Of a stretch of 23,584 bases of DNA, positions 15,833 to 23,584 are shown piece after piece. The DNA lies in NCBI GenBank assembly GCA_964242425.1, contig CAXTCK010000034.1, forward strand, positions 1 through 23,584. The letters are read 5' to 3'. Position 1 is the stretch's first letter. Every line of letters starts with the position of its first letter. This DNA comes from Lichenicola sp964242425 (GTDB lineage Bacteria; Pseudomonadota; Alphaproteobacteria; Acetobacterales; Acetobacteraceae). The position numbers and the translations under genes were made by a program. The notes beneath the pieces were generated by a model. The model was not told the origin of the DNA. It worked only from the letters and a program-made list of their open reading frames with translations, and made no database searches.

Positions 15833-16342
15833 CGATTTTCTCCTTGCTGCCCGACGCGTCCCGAACGCCAGGCTATGTCGGGCCGCCGTCGATGACGATG
15901 CCGGGCTGGCGGATGTCGGGGATGCGCTGCCCCGGCGGACACCGACCAACGGAATGCTGCAGTGGCAGGCCAGGCTGCCAGCGCGCTACACCCCGATCGG
16001 AAGCCGTGGCCATGCGGTCGGCCAGCACGCCGGCTTGGCCTCGGGACCCGCCGTCTCCGGTGGCCGCAGGTGCCGCTTCAGGAACCGGGCACGACGGAAG
16101 CGCCGGCATGATGGAAGCATGGCACGGCTGCCGCACGATGAACGGGCGCAGCGCCGGAAGGTGCAAACCGGAACAAGCGTCACGTGGGACGATTGTTCCG
16201 CCCGCACGCCGGCACGGTGATGCCGACCGGCAGGGTCGCAGCCTCGATCCCCCGCCCGGGGCAAGGGCCCGACCCATCGGGTCAGGGTTCGAAGGTCCGC
16301 CAGAAGCCGAAAGGCCCTACCCCGCCTGGACCAACAGCAAAC
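15833..16342. other. Gene-free region of about 500 bp
   Basis: No gene is supported. A minus-strand frame ends at 15873-15925 with RIPDIRQPGIVIDGGPT, which reads like the tail of a real protein but is preceded by low-quality sequence; it may be a remnant. A short GACCC/GGGTC inverted repeat lies near 16268-16280, without a T-run. Confidence 0.4.
15839..15845 (-). promoter_or_regulatory. Ribosome binding site that fixes the SDR TTG start
   Basis: AAGGAGA on the minus strand lies 6 nt before the TTG codon at 15832. It is the reason for choosing TTG over the distant upstream in-frame start at 15949. Confidence 0.85.
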
Positions 16343-16753
16343 CTAGTGGCCGTGGCCACCGCCCCCGCCGCCATGACCGCCGCCGCCGCCACCATGGCCA
16401 CCACCACCTCCGCCATGGAAACCGCCACCACCACCATGGAAGCCGCCGCCGCCACCGTGGAAGCCGCCGCGCCCCCCGCCCGGGAGCCCCGGCACCGGAC
16501 GGCCCCCGCCGCCATGGCCGTGATCGAAGCCGCCGCCGAACCGACCTCCGCCGCCTCGATAGGGGCCAACGAAGTAGCCGCCGCCGAAACCGCGGTCGAA
16601 GCCGTCATAACCGCCGGCGTCATAGTAGCCACCCCCGTAGCCACCACCCCCGTAGCCGTAGTCGCCGCCATCCACCGCACAGCCGGCCAGCGGGGCCGCC
16701 GCCAGCAGGCCAAAGGCCAGAACAAGCGGAATGCCTGCGGATCGCGCGGTCAT
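16343..16753 (-). CDS. Gly/His-rich lipoprotein
   Basis: The product is 136 residues. It begins with a lipoprotein signal (hydrophobic IPLVLAFGLLAAAPLAGC, lipobox LAGC with C25), so it should be lipid-anchored in the envelope. Nearly all of the mature part is glycine with tyrosine (GYGGGGYGGGYYDAGGY) and then histidine: FHGGGGG and HGGGGGG units repeated to the end, finishing HGH. There is no enzyme domain. Metal binding by the histidines or a structural envelope role are both possible; neither is shown. The ATG at 16753 overlaps the stop of the VOC gene as ATGA, and GGGGA lies upstream. The repeat region could give a false impression of coding, but signal, coupling and stop all fit a real gene. 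Confidence 0.75.
   Translation of the reverse strand: MTARSAGIPLVLAFGLLAAAPLAGCAVDGGDYGYGGGGYGGGYYDAGGYDGFDRGFGGGYFVGPYRGGGGRFGGGFDHGHGGGGRPVPGLPGGGRGGFHGGGGGFHGGGGGFHGGGGGGHGGGGGGHGGGGGGHGH
16346..16480. repeat. Degenerate 21-bp tandem repeats coding Gly/His units
   Basis: Alternating ccgcc/ccacc runs with ccatgg, ccatga or ccgtgg at about 21-bp steps encode seven-residue units F/G-H-G-G-G-G-G on the minus strand. The array is within the lipoprotein gene and in phase with it. Confidence 0.8.
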
Positions 16754-17694
16754 GGTGCGTTCCCCGTTGCGTCGGCGGACCATTCGAGCAGGCCGAACAG
16801 GGCGCCACCCGGATCGGCGACCAGGGCGATCCTGCCGCCATGCCGGTCGGGGTGCGGCGGCAGCACCACGTGGCCTCCAAGGGCGGTGACCCGGGCCACG
16901 GCCGCGGCGGCATCGTCGACGCGTACGTAGCTGACCCAGCGCGACCGCGGGCTGGTCCAGCCAGCGGGGAACGGGTTGACGCTGGCCCGCGCATAGCCGT
17001 CCGAAGCGAGGATCAGGTGCCGGGCGTCGCTTGCGTCCGGCAGGTCGAACACCGCGTCGCCGAACACCCTGCCGTAGAACGCGGCCGCGGTCTGCGGATC
17101 GGCCGTGACCAGCGAGCTCCAGATCCAGTCGCCGGGATCGGCCAGCACGTCGGGCGGATCGCCGCTGTCCGAGGCCAGCATGGCGAACACGGCTCCCTGC
17201 GGATCGGTGAGCACCGCGGCCTGCCCGAGATGCGCGAGGCTTTGCGACCTGAGCAGCAGCTTGGCGCCGTTCTGGACCGCCAGCGCTTCCGCCTTTTCCA
17301 TGTCGGCGGTGGCGATGAACGACACCCAGGACGGACGCCTGCCCGGACGAAGCGGCCGTTGCAGGATGCCGGCGACGGTTTGCCCGTTCAACGAGGCCTG
17401 CCCGAAGAAGCCGGCCTCCGTTGAAACGTTCTGGAACGACCAGCCGAACAGCGATTCGTAGAACCGTTCCGCAGCGACCAGGTCCGGCGTCACCAGCTCG
17501 GCGAACACCAGCTTGCCTGCGTGATGCTCGCCGCTCGCCGGCGCCACCAGCGGCGGCAGGTCGGTCGACGCGGCCCGGGCCGGAACGGCACCGCCGCCGA
17601 TCACGGTGCCCAGCAGAAGCGCCAGGACCTGCCGCATCCTGCGCGGCCGGCGATCGCCGGTCCGGTCGGGATCGGGTGCGGACGGGTGGAGCAT
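16750..17694 (-). CDS. Exported two-domain VOC (glyoxalase/bleomycin resistance) protein
   Basis: The product is 314 residues. A basic stretch (RRPRRMR) and a hydrophobic core (QVLALLLGTVIGGGAVPARA) form a signal peptide ending near residue 42. Two vicinal-oxygen-chelate modules follow: about 58-175 (LVFAELVTPDLVAAERFYESLFGW to VLTDPQGAVFAML) and about 185-310 (WIWSSLVTADPQTAAAFYGRVFGD to LVADPGGALFGLLEW). The double-module form is common among VOC proteins of unknown substrate; export of one is less common. Start fixed by AAAGGAGG with a 6-nt spacer. It overlaps the Gly-rich lipoprotein gene downstream (ATGA) and lies 98 bp after the protease gene. Confidence 0.9.
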   Translation of the reverse strand: MLHPSAPDPDRTGDRRPRRMRQVLALLLGTVIGGGAVPARAASTDLPPLVAPASGEHHAGKLVFAELVTPDLVAAERFYESLFGWSFQNVSTEAGFFGQASLNGQTVAGILQRPLRPGRRPSWVSFIATADMEKAEALAVQNGAKLLLRSQSLAHLGQAAVLTDPQGAVFAMLASDSGDPPDVLADPGDWIWSSLVTADPQTAAAFYGRVFGDAVFDLPDASDARHLILASDGYARASVNPFPAGWTSPRSRWVSYVRVDDAAAAVARVTALGGHVVLPPHPDRHGGRIALVADPGGALFGLLEWSADATGNAP

Positions 17695-17700
17695 GGTGGT

Positions 17701-17708
17701 CCTCCTTT
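17701..17708 (-). promoter_or_regulatory. Strong ribosome binding site of the VOC gene
   Basis: AAAGGAGG on the minus strand lies 6 nt before the ATG at 17694. It decides this start against the internal Met at the signal core. Confidence 0.85.
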
Positions 17709-17792
17709 GGCGGCGGGCGGTCGCCAAGACCGAGGCGGTCGACGCAACGAAGTAAGCGGCAACCTCCTGTGCGGTTCCGCCGGACCGTCCCG

Positions 17793-18803
17793 TCAGGGCG
17801 CCCCGTGGCCCGGGCCGTGCTGCGCGGCCCTGCGCACGAACAGGGTGTTTGTCGCGTAGCTGATCCAGACCTCCCGCGTGGCGAACCAGTCGGCGCCCAG
17901 CAGCAGGTCCACCGGTTCCGCCAGCGGCGCCACCGTCAGCACCGGATCCGACGCGGTTTCCGTGCCGATCACCAGCTGCCGGAAGCGGTGCCAATGGTAC
18001 TCGCTCGGGTGCAGGTCGATCCCGGCGTTCACCCCGCCCGGATCGGCGCCGAGCCGGTCCCCGTCCACCCCCAGCCGTCGCGCCGCCGTTGTGGACAGGA
18101 TGCGCGAGCGCGCCCCGGTGTCGACCAGCACGCTGATCGGCTTGCCGTCGAGCCGCGCGTCCAGCTCCAGCCGGTCGCCGTCGCGACGCAGCGCGATCGC
18201 CCCGAACGACCCGTTCCGGCCCGGCGGCGGCGCGCAGGCGACCGATCCCATCCTGATGCGCCAGAACCCGATGCGCCGGTGCGGCAGGTCGAGATCCAGG
18301 TCGAAGCGCGACAGCACGTCCGCGCCCAGCAGCCCCGCCACCGGCGGCTCCACCACCGGCATCGCCGGCAAGGATCCGACCGGAACGCTTGCCGCCGCCA
18401 GCCGCATCCCGCCGATCGCGAGCGATGGCAGCAGGACGTTCGGCACCCGCCGCCCGATGCCGCCGGTGCCGCGCAGCAGCGTTTGCCGGTCCGGGTCGCG
18501 GTCCAGCTCGAGCCCGGCCGCCGCCGCTTCCGTCAGCAGCCCGGTATCGGAGCCCGTGTCCACCAGCAGGCTCGCCGCCCGCCCGTCGATCGCCACCGGC
18601 ATCGAGATGAAGCCGTCATCGTCGCGCAACGGAACTTCGGCCAGCTCCTGCCGCAGGCACGCCTGCGCCAACGCCGGTCCCGCCGCCAGGACCGCGCAAA
18701 GCGCCAGACTCACGCAAAACGCCCAGCTCCCGCGAAACACCCGGCTCCCCCGACGCGCCCGGCTCCTGCGACCCGCTTGTTCCGCGCCGGACGGCGTTCT
18801 CAC
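17793..18803 (-). CDS. Exported protein with two retropepsin-like aspartic protease domains
   Basis: The product is 336 residues from a GTG. The N-terminus is Arg-rich and repetitive, then a signal core FCVSLALCAVLAAGPALAQA (residues 29-48). Two retropepsin-type domains follow. The first has LLVDTGSDTGLL with catalytic-type D82, then LPSLAIGGMRLAAA and GLLGADVLSRFDLDLDL. The second has VLVDTGARSRIL with D228 and LLLGADWFATREVWISY. Retropepsins need two such aspartates, usually from a dimer; here one chain holds both. Likely a periplasmic peptidase or peptide-binding relative. The GTG start overlaps the stop of the iminopeptidase gene (GTGA). The first residues are uncertain because an 18-bp repeat has reshaped this region. 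Confidence 0.87.
   Translation of the reverse strand: MRTPSGAEQAGRRSRARRGSRVFRGSWAFCVSLALCAVLAAGPALAQACLRQELAEVPLRDDDGFISMPVAIDGRAASLLVDTGSDTGLLTEAAAAGLELDRDPDRQTLLRGTGGIGRRVPNVLLPSLAIGGMRLAAASVPVGSLPAMPVVEPPVAGLLGADVLSRFDLDLDLPHRRIGFWRIRMGSVACAPPPGRNGSFGAIALRRDGDRLELDARLDGKPISVLVDTGARSRILSTTAARRLGVDGDRLGADPGGVNAGIDLHPSEYHWHRFRQLVIGTETASDPVLTVAPLAEPVDLLLGADWFATREVWISYATNTLFVRRAAQHGPGHGAP
18695..18784. repeat. 18-bp degenerate tandem repeat at the protease N-terminus
   Basis: Units start at 18695, 18713, 18731, 18749 and, weakly, 18767. The best three are cgcaaaacgcccagctcc, cgcgaaacacccggctcc and cccgacgcgcccggctcc. The period is 6 codons, so the frame is kept, and it codes Arg/Ser-rich units just before the signal-peptide core. 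Confidence 0.75.
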
Positions 18804-19757
18804 GCCGTCGCGGCGAACCGGTCGGTCGCGTCCAGCAGCGCGGTCATGATGCCGGGCTCGGTGGTGGCGTGGCCGGCATCGGCGACCAGCCGGAACTCGG
18901 CTTCTGGCCAGGCGCGGTGCAGGTCCCAGGCGGTGCGCATGGGCGTCGCCACGTCGTAGCGGCCCTGCACGATCACCCCGGGCAGGTGCGCGATCCTGGG
19001 CACGTCCCGGAGCAGCTGGCCTTCCTCCAGCCAGCCGCCATGGGTGAAGTAGTGGTTCTCGATCCGCGCAAAGGCGAGGGCGAAGTCGTCGCCGCCATGC
19101 TGCGCGCTCAAGGTTTGGTCGGGCAGCAGGGTCAGGGTTTCGCCCTCCCACAGGCTCCAGGCCCGCGCCGCCTCGAGCCGTGCCGCCGGATCGTCGCCGA
19201 CCAGGCGGCGCCGGTAGGCCGCGATCAGGTTCCCGCGCTCGTTCTCGGGGATCGGTGCCAGGAACCGCTCCCACTTGTCCGGGAACAGCCAGGACGCGCC
19301 GTCCTGGTAGTACCAGGACAGCTCGGCGCGGCGCATGCCGAAGATGCCGCGCAGGATCAGGCCGAGGGCGCGCTCCGGATGCGCCTCCGCATAGGCCAGC
19401 GCCAGCGTGCTGCCCCACGACCCGCCGAACACCAGCCAGGCCGGAACGCCGGTCATCTGCCGCAGACGCTCGATGTCGGCCACCAGGTGCCAGGTGGTGT
19501 TGGCGTCGAGCGACGCGTGCGGTCGCGACCGGCCGCAGCCACGCTGGTCGAACAGGAGGATGCGGTAGCGCCTGGGGTCGAACAGCCGACGCTGCAGCGG
19601 GGAACAGCCGCCGCCCGGGCCGCCATGCAGGAACACCACCGGGACGCCACGAGGGTTGCCGCACAGCTCCCAGTAGACCTGGTGGCCCTCGCCGGCTTCC
19701 ATGATCCCGCTCGAGTACGGCTCGATCGGCGGGTAGAGCGTTCGCACCCGCCTCGGG

Positions 19758-19768
<11 letters not shown>
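18800..19768 (-). CDS. pip: Proline iminopeptidase
   Basis: The product is 322 residues, the usual size. It removes N-terminal proline from peptides in the cytoplasm. Alpha/beta-hydrolase marks are all present: the oxyanion-hole motif FLHGGPGGG (46-54), LLFDQRGCGRS, the nucleophile elbow GGSWGS with S117, the late Asp in VQGRYDVATP and the His in ADAGHATTEPG. The opening TLYPPIEPYSSGIMEAGEGHQVYWELCGNP is typical of this family. The ATG at 19768 has GGAGGAG 7 nt upstream and overlaps the end of xerC by 11 nt; its stop overlaps the protease GTG. No signal peptide. Confidence 0.95.
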
Positions 19769-20773
<1,005 letters not shown>

Positions 20774-20777
<4 letters not shown>

Positions 20778-21499
20778 GCGAGGCTCTCGATCCGCGCCGC
20801 CAGCGCCGCCCCCAGGAAGGCCAGCGCGGTGGTGCCGCCGCTGCCGGCGGTTCCGCCGGTTCCACGGGTCACGTCGGTCACGCTGGCCGGCAACCCGTCC
20901 TGCAGCACGGGCGCGTCCCGGCTTCCCAGCGCCAGCAGCATCGGCGGCTGGTTCCGCACCGTCACCCGGAGCAGCGCGTCGTATGCCGCGAGCGGCGCCG
21001 CCTCGCCGTGCAGCGACCCGGCGTCGGGCGGCGCGATCCTGACCCGCACGTCGCGCCGCCCCAGCAGGCGCACCACCGTGCCCGGCGGCAGGCTGCGCGC
21101 CATCAGCCGCTCGGACAGGCCCTGCGCCGGCCCCTCGACCCACAGCAGTGCCGAGTCGATGCCGAGCAGGCGCGGCAGGTCGCCCGCGATGCATTCGCCC
21201 AGATCCGTCGCCCGTATCAGCGCCAGCACCGCTTCGCGCACCCGGTCCGCCAGGCTCAGCGCCGCGCGCCCGGCCTGAAGCACGGTTTCGGCCCGGGCGG
21301 TCATGCTGGCCGCCTGCTGCCGTGCCGCGTCGATCATCGCCGCCATGTGGTCGGCCAGGGTGTCGCCATGCACGCGCCTGGGCGGCGACAGCACCTCGTA
21401 CAGGTCGGTCTGCGTCGCCAGCCAGTCGGGGTTCTCGGCCAGGAAGCGCGCCACCCGGTCCTCCTCGGTGTCGCCCCCGGATGCGTTCTCATTGTTCAT
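20774..21499 (-). CDS. DUF484 family protein
   Basis: The product is 241 residues. DUF484 proteins are GAF-like and of unknown function, often encoded beside xerC. The N-terminal part EDRVARFLAENPDWLATQTDLYEVL is the family hallmark, followed by a helical linker (HMAAMIDAARQQAASMTARAETVLQ) and a GAF-like fold with LLGIDSALLWVEG and LLALGSRD. A Gly/Thr-rich patch (TRGTGGTAGSGGTTA) lies near the end. The ATG at 21499 has GGGAG about 11 nt upstream; longer starts at 21517 and 21547 are in frame but have no better site. First gene of the DUF484-xerC-pip-protease chain. Confidence 0.9.
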
Positions 21500-23584
21500 C
21501 GTGCCGACCGCTCCCATTCTGGAGGAGACCGCCCGCACTGGATGCAACCCTGTCCGTCACGCGTATCACGCCGCAGAGCTTAGACATCCCCGCCGCATCG
21601 GCAAGCCGTCCCGACGCGTCCCATCCAGGCACGAGGCGGGTCGCGGTGCTGCTGCCCTACCCGTTCGCCGGCGCGTTCGACTACGCGTCCCCCGCATCCC
21701 CGGCGCTGGAGCCGGGCGACGTGGTGCTGGTGCCGCTCAACCGCCGCGCCGAGGTGGGGGTGGTGTGGGACGCGCCGGACGGGCTGCCGGCCGACCTCCT
21801 CGCACCCGGCGCGGCCCCGGTGCCCGATGGCAAGCTCAAGCCGGTCTCGGCGCTGCTCGACGTGCCGCGCATGCCTGCCAGCCTGCGCCGCTTCGTCGAC
21901 TGGGTCGCGGGCTACACCCTTTCCCCGCCCGGGCTGGTGCTGGCGATGGCGCTCCGCATCAACGCGGCGCAGGCCCTGCCCGTCACCACCGGCTGGGTCC
22001 GCTCCGGCAGCAACTCGGTGTCGGCGCGCTCCACCCCGGCGCGTGCCCGCGTGCTGCAGGCGCTGGCCGACGGCGTGCCGCGCGGCACCGCGGAGCTCGC
22101 GCGGATGGCCGGGGTCGGCGCCGGGGTGGTGCGCGGCATGGCGGAAGCGGGGCTGCTTCGCGAACAGGAGATCGCCGCCGCTTCCCCGTTCGGCCAACCG
22201 GATCCGGACCATGTCGAGGCCGCCCTGTCCGCCGACCAGGCGCGCGTGGCGGCGCAGCTTCGCGGGCTGGTGCAGGCCAGACGGTTCCAGGCGGCGCTGC
22301 TCGACGGCGTCACCGGCTCGGGCAAGACCGAGACCTACCTGGAAGCGGTGGCGGCGTGCCTGGCGGAAGGGCGCCAGGCGCTGGTGCTGCTGCCGGAGAT
22401 CGCGCTGTCGTCGCAATGGCTGCAGCGGTTCCGCCGCCGCTTCGGGGTGGAGCCGGCGGTGTGGCATTCCGACCTCGGCTCCAAGCGCCGTCGCATCACC
22501 TGGCGCGCGGTGGCCGGCGGCGAGGCGCCGGTGGTGGTGGGCGCCCGCTCCGCCCTGTTCCTGCCGTTCCCCGACCTCGGCCTGGTGATCGTCGACGAGG
22601 AGCACGAGACCGCCTTCAAGCAGGAGGACGGTGTCACCTACCACGCCCGCGACATGGCGGTGGTACGGGCGCGGCTGGCGCAAGCCCCGGTGCTGCTGGT
22701 GTCCGCGACCCCCAGCCTGGAAACCCTGGCCAACGTCGAGACCGGCCGCTACCGGCACCTGTCCTTGTCCGCCCGCCACGGCGGCGCGCGGCTGCCGGAA
22801 GTGGCGCCGGTCGACCTGCGCGACCATCCGCCCGAGCGGGGCCGCTTCCTGTCGCCGCCGCTGATCGAGGCGGTGTCGGACACGTTGGCCCGCGCCGAGC
22901 AGGCGATGCTGTTCCTCAACCGCCGCGGCTACGCCCCGCTCACGCTGTGCCGCGCCTGCGGCCACCGCATCCAGTGCCCGAACTGCACCGCGTGGCTGGT
23001 GGAGCACCGCGCCCGCCGCCAGCTCGCCTGCCATCATTGCGGCCACACCGAGGCCGTGCCGGTGCACTGCCCGTCCTGCCGCGCCGAGAACAGCCTGACC
23101 CCGATCGGCCCCGGGGTGGAGCGCATCACCGAGGAAGCGCGCGCCACCTTTCCCGACGCCCGCATCCTGGTGATGGCGAGCGACACCCTGCCGGGCCCGA
23201 ACGCCGCCGCCGAGGCGGTGCGGCGCATCGCCGACCGCGAGGTGGACCTGGTGATCGGCACCCAGATCGTCGCCAAGGGCTGGCATTTCCCCGGCCTCAC
23301 CCTGGTGGGCGTGGTGGACGCCGATCTCGGCCTCGCCGGCGGCGACCTGCGTGCCGCCGAGCGCACCGTGCAGCTGCTGCACCAGGTGGCGGGCCGCGCC
23401 GGCCGCGCCGAGCAGCCGGGCCGGGTGCTGCTGCAAACCTACAGCCCGGAGCATCCGGTGATGCAGGCCCTGGCCGCCGGCGACTTCAGCCGCTTCATGG
23501 AACGCGAAGCCGAGCAGCGCCGTCCCGGGCACTGGCCGCCGTTCGGCCGGCTGGCGGCGCTGATCGTCAGCGCCGACACCGCCG
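21481..23584 (+). CDS. priA: Primosomal protein N' (PriA replication-restart helicase), 3' end cut by the window
   Basis: The frame runs open from here to the window edge, about 700 codons. PriA reloads the replicative helicase at stalled forks. The N-terminal DNA-binding part begins RRVAVLLPYPFAGAFDY (from about 21634). Helicase motifs follow: Walker A GVTGSGKTETY, LLPEIALSSQW, Walker B VIVDEEHE, LLVSATPSLE, and LFLNRRGYAPL. The eight zinc-binding cysteines are present in CRACGH, CPNC, CHHCGH and CPSC. Then GTQIVAKGWHFPGL and HQVAGRAGR. The start is unclear: ATG 21481 is the first conventional in-frame codon but overlaps the DUF484 start and lacks a ribosome site. A GGAGGAG at 21521-21527 points instead to CTG 21538. 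Confidence 0.93.
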   Translation, partial: MRSHCSSCRPLPFWRRPPALDATLSVTRITPQSLDIPAASASRPDASHPGTRRVAVLLPYPFAGAFDYASPASPALEPGDVVLVPLNRRAEVGVVWDAPDGLPADLLAPGAAPVPDGKLKPVSALLDVPRMPASLRRFVDWVAGYTLSPPGLVLAMALRINAAQALPVTTGWVRSGSNSVSARSTPARARVLQALADGVPRGTAELARMAGVGAGVVRGMAEAGLLREQEIAAASPFGQPDPDHVEAALSADQARVAAQLRGLVQARRFQAALLDGVTGSGKTETYLEAVAACLAEGRQALVLLPEIALSSQWLQRFRRRFGVEPAVWHSDLGSKRRRITWRAVAGGEAPVVVGARSALFLPFPDLGLVIVDEEHETAFKQEDGVTYHARDMAVVRARLAQAPVLLVSATPSLETLANVETGRYRHLSLSARHGGARLPEVAPVDLRDHPPERGRFLSPPLIEAVSDTLARAEQAMLFLNRRGYAPLTLCRACGHRIQCPNCTAWLVEHRARRQLACHHCGHTEAVPVHCPSCRAENSLTPIGPGVERITEEARATFPDARILVMASDTLPGPNAAAEAVRRIADREVDLVIGTQIVAKGWHFPGLTLVGVVDADLGLAGGDLRAAERTVQLLHQVAGRAGRAEQPGRVLLQTYSPEHPVMQALAAGDFSRFMEREAEQRRPGHWPPFGRLAALIVSADTA

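Noticed and set aside
16346..16480. Regularly spaced repeats that might suggest a CRISPR array
   Set aside because: The units are contiguous, degenerate and in codon phase, with no unique spacers. They are coding repeats of the Gly/His lipoprotein.

Overview
This is a GC-rich, gene-dense chromosomal stretch with many 4-nt stop/start overlaps. It looks like an alphaproteobacterium. The divergent block of DUF484, xerC and priA, the Tat-exported reductase and the PaoABC-type molybdenum enzyme would suit the Acetobacteraceae. That placement is inference; there is no rRNA or other taxonomic marker here. No rRNA, tRNA, CRISPR array or intact mobile element was found.

Layout. 1-340: decayed remnant of an IS3-type transposase gene. 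342-803 (-): lone GNAT acetyltransferase, then a gene-free gap. 1120-5628 (-): compact nickel-pincer cofactor operon, larC-larE-larB, followed without a real gap by a Tat-targeted aldo/keto reductase and a secreted cupin protein. 5720-6790 (+): divergent NiCoT nickel/cobalt permease, so nickel uptake faces nickel-cofactor assembly across about 90 bp. 6791-8004: gene-poor, visibly less GC-rich, with one doubtful small ORF. 8005-10926 (+): large secreted GH3 glycosidase with a strong intrinsic terminator. 11071-14869 (-): three-gene PaoABC-type molybdenum hydroxylase operon ([2Fe-2S], FAD/[4Fe-4S] and molybdopterin subunits). 15059-15832 (-): SDR with a TTG start. 15833-16342: gene-free. 16343-17694 (-): Gly/His-rich lipoprotein translationally coupled to an exported two-domain VOC protein. 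17793-21499 (-): tightly overlapping DUF484, xerC, proline iminopeptidase and a two-domain retropepsin-like protease. About 21481 to the end (+): priA, divergent from DUF484 and cut by the window edge.

How the genes work together. NiCoT would supply Ni(II) to LarC, which completes the nickel-pincer nucleotide begun by LarB (carboxylation) and LarE (sulfur transfer). No LarA-type racemase or epimerase apoenzyme is visible, so the user of the cofactor is outside the window or unrecognised. The linked reductase and cupin may act on the same pathway. I see no wholly new multi-gene system. The most interesting points are this lar-AKR-cupin-NiCoT arrangement, the single-chain double retropepsin coupled to an iminopeptidase, and several small in-frame tandem repeats that expand proteins (LarE, the protease signal region, the Gly-rich lipoprotein).
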